Shown here one piece after another: positions 59,280 to 64,000 of a DNA stretch of 64,000 bases. This DNA is from Azorinus chamasolen (lineage: Eukaryota > Mollusca > Bivalvia > Cardiida > Solecurtidae). Where the stretch lies: positions 69,163,371 to 69,227,370 of the forward strand of contig OY755246.1 of NCBI GenBank assembly GCA_963576725.1. Direction: 5' to 3'. Each line of letters begins with the position of its first letter. The stretch's first letter is position 1. The position numbers were made by a program, and so were the translations under genes. The notes under the pieces were generated by a model. That model saw only the letters and a program-made list of their open reading frames with translations. It was not told the DNA's origin and made no database searches.

Positions 59280-59508
59280 GCCCTTTACTCCATAAATATG
59301 CCTTTCTACGCCTTTGCAAACAGAGAAGACCCAGACCAGGGCCTGATCAGGATCTACTCTGTTTGCTTATGAAATAATATAGATATGAGTATACAGTTTC
59401 TGCCATGGCCAACACTTCCTTTGTCCATGTGTCATTGTAAACAATAAACTATTTAATATTCATGATGCCAATATTAATAACATGAATATTCATGGAGTAA
59501 AGGGCTAA
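59280..59508 (+). mobile_element. Family B MITE, short core
   Basis: CCCTTTACTCCATAAATATG, AGAAGACCCAGACCAGGGCC, TGATCAGGATCTACTCTG, TATACAGTTTCTGCCATGGC, CATGAATATTCATGGAGTAA. Confidence 0.8.
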
Positions 59509-59569
59509 AATCCTCTAACGCATAATAGTCTTTCATACTGAATGGACTCTATTGTTAACCCTTAGCTTA

Positions 59570-59784
59570 ACCCTTCCTCCGTTCAATATTCATGTAATAT
59601 TCATTAGCTGAATTTGTATAAAGTAAACTTTTCAAGGAAATGTTTTGCTTTGACAAACTGTAGAATCTGATCTGTATCATATCATAAGCAAATAGAGCAG
59701 ATCCAGATCCTATAGGAGCCATCTGATCTGGGTCTACTCTGTTTATAAATGTGTGTAAAGGCATTTATATGAGGGAAAGGGTTA
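59570..59784 (-). mobile_element. Family B MITE, short core
   Basis: TTAACCCTTCCTCCGTTC, GAGCAGATCCAGATCCTATA (left arm lost), CATCTGATCTGGGTCTACTC, end GAGGGAAAGGGTTAA. Confidence 0.75.
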
Positions 59785-59853
59785 AGTATGACCGGACTGG
59801 TATTTGCAAACTGATGAGACACTCAGTATCTCGGCATCTTGTTTGACACTCAG

Positions 59854-60074
59854 TTAACCCTTTACTCCATAAATACGCCTTTCTACGCCTTTGCAAACAG
59901 AGTAGACCAAGATCAGTCTGCTCCGCTGCTTATGATGTTACACAGATATGATTCTACAGTTTCTGCCATGACCCCAACTTCCTGTGTCCATATGCAATCA
60001 GAAGAATGCATCTAACTAGTATTCAAGGTGTCATTATTTCTTACATAACTCGTATTCATGGAGGAAAGGGTTAA
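59854..60074 (+). mobile_element. Family B MITE, core deleted
   Basis: TTAACCCTTTACTCCATAAA, AGTAGACCAAGATCAGTCTG, then directly GCTTATGATGTTACACAG, TCTACAGTTTCTGCCATG, end GGAGGAAAGGGTTAA. Confidence 0.75.
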
Positions 60075-60166
60075 AAGTTTCTCAAAGGCTTGAATGAATA
60101 GGAAGAAAGTGATATTCGTAACAGATTGGATTTTAAGCAGACATTTTTTAACAGCAGCCTAAGGTT

Positions 60167-60417
60167 TAACCCATTCCCTGTTCAATATTATTGTAAGAAA
60201 TAATGACATCATGAATATTTATTAGCTGATATTTTATACTGGCATATGTGCACAGGAGGTTTTGGTATTGGTGGAACTTGTAGTCATACCTCTAATAATT
60301 TCATATTAAGCAAACAGAGCAGACCCTGATCAGAAGGCTCCTACAGGAGCTGTCTGATCTGGGTCTACTCTGTTTGCAAAGGAGTGAAAAAGCATTTATG
60401 TGAAAGAAAGCGTTGAA
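60167..60417 (-). mobile_element. Family B MITE in the 3' flank of the second gene
   Basis: TTAACCCATTCCCTGTTC, core GCAGACCCTGATCAGAAGGC around CTCCTACAGGAG, CTGTCTGATCTGGGTCTAC, end AAAGAAAGCGTTGA. On the minus strand it contains AATAAA (complement of 60219-60224), the first such signal after the stop codon at 60489. Confidence 0.8.
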
Positions 60418-60488
60418 CAATGATGAACAATTTTACTTTGAAAATTCTGCATTTCAAAGGTTAATGAAAATACATAGGATCATTGGTA

Positions 60489-61004
60489 TCATACTGAAGC
60501 TTCTCGGTCTTCCAGCTTTCTTGACTCAGCTCTGGTCACAACTTTACCCACCATAACATCTTGAAATATTCTACATAGTCTTTCTTTAGTATGAACTTTA
60601 GCTAACAAGTACAGTCTGTCAAAATGAACTTCCCCTTCTTTTGTCTCTTTCAAACACAATGTCAAGTAGTTGATCCTAGAGCGACTACAAGCTTCATCTA
60701 GATACTTCAATACTGGCAAACAGTTCACAGGAGTAGTCATCTTGTCATTAGCTTCATTATCTAAGATTTTCTGAGTAGATTTCTCATCAGTCTGTGCACA
60801 ATAATCTATATTTGTATCAGATGCTGCTGCATTATCTCCCTTAGCAAGATCTAGGGTTGAAGTTTGATCTTTATCTGTTTCTGTGTCAAGATTATCTCCC
60901 TTGACCGGGTCTGAACTATCTCCCTTTGCAAGCTCTTCACTTGTTGAGTCAGGTTTACTGTCACTGACATCACTATCAGCATTATTACAAGTTTTCATCT
61001 GCTC
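60489..61004 (-). CDS. Last exon of an unrecognised gene (171 codons plus TGA)
   Basis: Function not recognised. Entered in phase 0 after the good acceptor ATCTCCCTTCAG; frame and phase match the exon at 64000-63875. The first part is acidic low complexity with a repeated AKGDSSD/VKGDNLD/AKGDNAA motif. From about residue 105 the sequence looks globular and helical: CLPVLKYLDEACSRSRINYL, TLCLKETKEGEVHFDRLYLL, CRIFQDVMVGKVV, then the end RKLEDREASV. The open frame continues upstream of the acceptor through a family I MITE, but that part is intronic. A polyadenylation signal may come from the B element downstream. Codon-level openness, splice sites and phase support a real gene; identity is unknown. 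Confidence 0.75.
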   Translation of the reverse strand, partial: EQMKTCNNADSDVSDSKPDSTSEELAKGDSSDPVKGDNLDTETDKDQTSTLDLAKGDNAAASDTNIDYCAQTDEKSTQKILDNEANDKMTTPVNCLPVLKYLDEACSRSRINYLTLCLKETKEGEVHFDRLYLLAKVHTKERLCRIFQDVMVGKVVTRAESRKLEDREASV

Positions 61005-61048
61005 CTGAAGGGAGATAAGGTATACATTATCATCCAGACTAATATTAA

Positions 61049-61290
61049 CCCTTCGCTTGCTGTTCGCGTCAATATACCTAACTGTAAATAGTGAAGACCC
61101 AGATGAGACAGCTCCTGCAGGAGCTGTCTCATCAGGGTCTGCACTATTTACAAGTCGAATGTGCAACCAGTGCTCTCCACAGCAGTGATTGCACAGCGAA
61201 ATACTTGTACACAGTGAAGATAAATGTAATTATACAACAGGGCATAGGTAAAGAAGGAGAAATGTATTTTAAAATTCAGCAAGAGAAGGG
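61049..61290 (-). mobile_element. Family I MITE, 242 bp, 40 bp from a 3' splice site
   Basis: TTAA at 61045-61048 and 61291-61294. CCCTTCGCTTGCTGTTCGCG, core GTGAAGACCCAGATGAGACA around CTCCTGCAGGAG, GTGCAACCAGTGCTCTCC, end CAGCAAGAGAAGGG. It lies in the intron, with its near end 43 bp upstream of the last exon, so it may bring in or displace the branch point. Confidence 0.92.
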
Positions 61291-61479
61291 TTAACCCTTA
61301 TCATTTTAAACGTGACTCGACTAGCAATGGCGAAAAGCTTGGATCCAGATGCAATGCCAAGTAACTCAGCAAGCGGGTGCCAACCCTCGTATAATCGATT
61401 GGGTCCATAAAGTGGCATAATCTTGTAAAAATAATGCTGAAAGTCTATTGTTAGAGTTTTACAGATTAGGTCAAAGTTT

Positions 61480-61688
61480 CAAGGTAAACACATTTTCAAG
61501 CATCTGCAAACTGAGTAGACACAGTTCAGGGTCTGCTCTTTATGATAATGGAATTTGAAAGATATATTTATTTACTTTCTAAAGTGGCTACAATGTTCCA
61601 CCTTCAATATTTCATTATAACTATTTTGTCCATAAATATTCAGAAGGTATCGAACTTTGGAATAAACAGAGAACAGGGAAAGGGTTAA
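61480..61688 (+). mobile_element. Family C MITE, core shortened
   Basis: CATCTGCAAACTGAGTAGAC, ACAGTTCAGGGTCTGCTC, GGCTACAATGTTCCACCTTC, GTCCATAAATATTCAG, end ACAGGGAAAGGGTTAA. An E-type core (AAAGCTTGGATCCAGATGC) lies at 61330-61390. Confidence 0.75.
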
Positions 61689-61689
61689 G

Positions 61690-62030
61690 TCAAAAAGCGT
61701 AACATAGATGGAAAGGCCTTGCCACAAGGGATTCACATATAATATATAAGATCCCTGCTTGTTAGGATTTCAAAATGACAGACATCTTAATTTTTTATTT
61801 CCCCCCAAGTCCAGAATTTTTTTTTTACAGAGTTATGATCCTTGGCCAGACTGGAGCCCTTGAGATGGTAAACAAGTGTATGAAATTTCAGGATCTGCAT
61901 GCATAGTACAAGAGGTAATAACCATATTTAAAGTTTCCGGACAACGACGACAAAATGGATGCCGGATTTACAACAATAGCTCTTATGTTTTTCTATGATA
62001 TGATATTGTAGAGTTCTCCCGATAGACACA
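61690..62030. repeat. Diverged dispersed repeat, type unknown
   Basis: GGCCTTGCCACAAGGGATTC, TAAGATCCCTGCTTGTTAGG, then GGACAACGACGACAAAATGG and ACAATAGCTC, phrasing that resembles the tails of other dispersed repeats here. No ends defined. Confidence 0.4.
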
Positions 62031-62179
62031 ATCTTTTTGAAGTTGCAAACGTCGTATGTTACAACTTACAATAATTTCTATCGTAAAAAATTAAGATTTT
62101 TTGGCTGTACAAAAGAAGGTATGATTTGAATAGCTATAACTTTACATCGGTCATCTACTCAAGTTATTGAGTAGACAAG

Positions 62180-62640
62180 ATTTTTGAGCTGAAGGTCATT
62201 GTGACCTTGACCTTTGACCTCAAAATCAATAGGCATTCACTGAAGTATTTGCCATGACCAACCTCCCTACTAAGTAGAAAGACAACATACCAAATAGTTA
62301 TTAAGCAGACATGGATTTTTTTATTGAATGTCACTGTGACCTTGACCTTTGACCAACTGACATCAAAATCATTAGAGGTCATCTACTAGCCATGATCAAC
62401 CTTTCTACGAAGTATGAAAAGAGCACACCTAATACTTATCAAGTCACTGAGCAGACAAGATTTTTGAGTAGGTCACTGTGACCTTGACCTTTGACAACTG
62501 ACATCAAAATTGATAGGGGTCATCTACTGGCCATGACCTACCTCCCCATTACATATGAGGACTGTACACCTAATAGTTGTGAATTTATTCAGCGGACAAA
62601 GAAGTGACTAATGGACGGACGGATGGACAGACAGACAGGT
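62180..62640. repeat. Three 135-145-bp units with nuclear-receptor half-sites
   Basis: GTGACCTTGACCTTTGACC recurs near 62200, 62336 and 62478 in a shared context (GGTCATCTACTRGCCATGAC, TATCAAGTCACTGAGCAGAC). Each has TGACCTTGA and TGACCTTTGACC. A GACGGACGGATGGACAGACA tail follows at 62610. Confidence 0.8.
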
Positions 62641-62954
62641 GCCATTCCATAATATGACCAAAGTTACCTTGGGGCTTATAAAACTAGAACTACCACTAAA
62701 GGTGATTAATACCCCCACTAGCACATTTGACACAGAGATGGGGTTATAGAAATAAAGCTCCCGACCGCTATATTTTCATATGTTAAATTATGAAAAGGGA
62801 GATCATTCAATCAAACCTTTATCGCAGGTGCAGAACTTCAGATGGTATTCAACAATACTGCAAAATTTAAAAGGTTTTGTTGAGGTATGACAGAGAAAAG
62901 CTCCGGAAAAACATCTCATTGATTAAAACAAGGCAGATTTTTGACAAAATTAAT

Positions 62955-63410
62955 AAAGGGCAATTACTCCAAAAATACTGAAGACAGAATTATGGACCTT
63001 GTTCACTGCACTTGTGGTCAATGTGATCTATTTGTAAATGAAGTTTGAAGTCAATAGCTTTTATACTTTGAAAGTTATGATCCGGACAAGCCCGATTTTG
63101 AGAAAATTAACAAAGGGCAATAACTCCAAAAATACTGAAGACAGAGTTATGGACCTTGTGCACTGTACTTGTGGTCAATGTGTTCTATCTGTATATGAAG
63201 TTTGAAGTCAATAGCTTTTATACTTTGAAAGTTATGATCCGGACAAGCCCGATTTTGAGAAAAATAAAGGGCAATAACTCCAAAAATACTGAAGACAGAG
63301 TTACGAACCTTGTGCACTGCACTTGTGGTCAATGTGATCTATCTGTATATGAAGTTTGAAGTCAATAGCTTTTATACTTTGGAAGTTATGATCCGGACAA
63401 GCCTGACAGA
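62955..63410. repeat. About 155-bp tandem repeat, three units
   Basis: Unit: AAAGGGCAATAACTCCAAAA, TACTGAAGACAGAGTTATGG, ACCTTGTGCACTGCACTTGT, GAAGTTTGAAGTCAATAGCT, GTTATGATCCGGACAAGCC. Starts near 62956, 63112 and 63266; a TGACAGACGGACGGACG tail follows. Confidence 0.88.
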
Positions 63411-63436
63411 CGGACGGACGAACGGACATACTAACA

Positions 63437-63672
63437 AATGGATAGTTGTGTGACTTTTTCCTTTGATCTTTTCTTGTGCGACTAGTCCCACAAGAAAAAC
63501 TATTTTTGGCTCTAACTTTGGAAAAGAATGATCTGGAAGCTAACCCTAACCCTATGTCCCACAACTGGCCAGGTTAATGTCACAAGAAATGGCCAGGTTA
63601 ATGTCACAAGAGATGGCCAGGTTAATGATTTTACTTGTGTGACTAGTTAGAAAAAGTCACACAACTACCCAT
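63437..63672. mobile_element. Inverted-repeat element with internal 25-bp tandem units
   Basis: Ends ATAGTTGTGTGACTTTTTC / GAAAAAGTCACACAACTACC; inner GCGACTAGTCCCACAAG / CTTGTGTGACTAGT. Inside are three copies of GGCCAGGTTAATGTCACAAG. A GTGCGGACCGACAGACAGAC tail and a GGGGGGTATAAAAA end follow. Confidence 0.75.
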
Positions 63673-63874
63673 TGGTGAGTGCGGACCGACAGACAGACGG
63701 ACATGGTAACTCCAGTATAACCCCCCACCCCCATAACTTCACTTGTGGGGGGTATAAAAATGGCATTTACACATGTATTTATTTTTCAATTTTATAACCA
63801 GATTCTAAATAAAGTGCATGAATCTCTCAGAATGCCTCCACCCTCTCCACTTTAATTGTCTCAAAATGTCTTAC

Positions 63875-64000
63875 CTTTAATACTATTCCAAAGTAATCTA
63901 TTAGAAGTCCACTCAATATTTCATACAGTACTTCCAGACGGCCAATCTCGGCCATGTCTGCGTCTTTGTTTGATTTTGTATCTCTGCTCTTATTGCTAGT
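63875..64000 (-). CDS. Penultimate exon of the unrecognised gene (runs off the window)
   Basis: 42 codons, open from the right edge: TSNKSRDTKSNKDADMAEIG, RLEVLYEILSGLLIDYFGIV, LK, then donor GTAAGA at 63874. Phase 0 fits the acceptor at 61005-61006, giving IVLK followed by EQMKTCNNAD. Basic/acidic disorder precedes an amphipathic helix. The protein continues upstream outside the window, so identity should be sought there. Confidence 0.75.

Noticed and set aside
61005..61166. Extension of the last exon of the second gene through MHIRLVNSADPDETAP
   Set aside because: This segment is family I MITE sequence; a strong acceptor separates it from the exon.
1..64000. Autonomous transposase, reverse transcriptase or viral genes
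   Set aside because: No open frame with DDE/DDD, RT, integrase, capsid or other such motifs was recognised; all elements seen are non-autonomous.

Overview
Eukaryotic genomic DNA, most likely from a bivalve mollusc. The case rests on intron-containing genes with canonical GT..AG sites, an Act1/CIKS-type immune adaptor carrying both a death domain and a SEFIR domain, GC-poor intergenic DNA, and interspersed repeats of a style I associate with bivalve genomes (for example the 'CCCCTGGGGCGGGGCC ... GGGGCATAATTTATATAAC' family). The species cannot be fixed from the sequence. There are no rRNA genes, CRISPR arrays, viral genes or bacterial operons.

Genes. Only two protein-coding loci can be supported, both on the minus strand. 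(1) A four-exon gene, 21944 down to 15677, encodes an IL-17 pathway adaptor of about 670 residues (death domain, long disordered linker with Cys clusters, C-terminal SEFIR). All three splice junctions agree in phase. (2) The last two exons of an unrecognised gene (64000-63875 and 61004-60489) run off the right edge. Nearly every other open frame is a by-product of palindromic or tandem repeats.

Mobile DNA. Most of the rest is a mosaic of short non-autonomous DNA transposons (MITEs), each built around a long central palindrome. Labels used below: families A, B, C, D, F and I have TTAA on both sides and ends starting CCC, which is the piggyBac-like signature. H1, H2, H3, G and M have TA on both sides and CAGT/CAGTGC ends, which is pogo/Tigger-like. 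J has a palindromic core and unclear ends. E labels cores like D without defined ends. K is a D-like single copy. N elements carry 150-170-bp internal tandem units and a terminal hairpin. O has GTGTCACCTGC inverted ends. Boundaries given to the base come from TTAA or TA flanks; the others are approximate.

Layout: 1-15.6 kb is MITE mosaic with an 18-bp minisatellite (2.6-3.0 kb) and a 44-bp palindromic satellite (5.4-6.3 kb). 15.7-22 kb is the adaptor gene with MITE-filled introns. 22-31 kb has SINE pieces, a 30-bp minisatellite and MITEs. 31-44 kb is MITEs, a 277-bp foldback, a 77-bp hairpin element and a 27-bp minisatellite grown from a MITE arm. 44-49 kb is densely nested MITEs. 49-58 kb holds three N elements. 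58-64 kb is MITEs, repeats rich in nuclear-receptor half-sites, and the second gene.

The most interesting pattern is modularity: the same palindromic core occurs in several unrelated MITE backbones, TTAA elements nest repeatedly in the same sites of pogo-like elements, and many cores from different families share one conserved mismatch that gives the palindrome a polarity.
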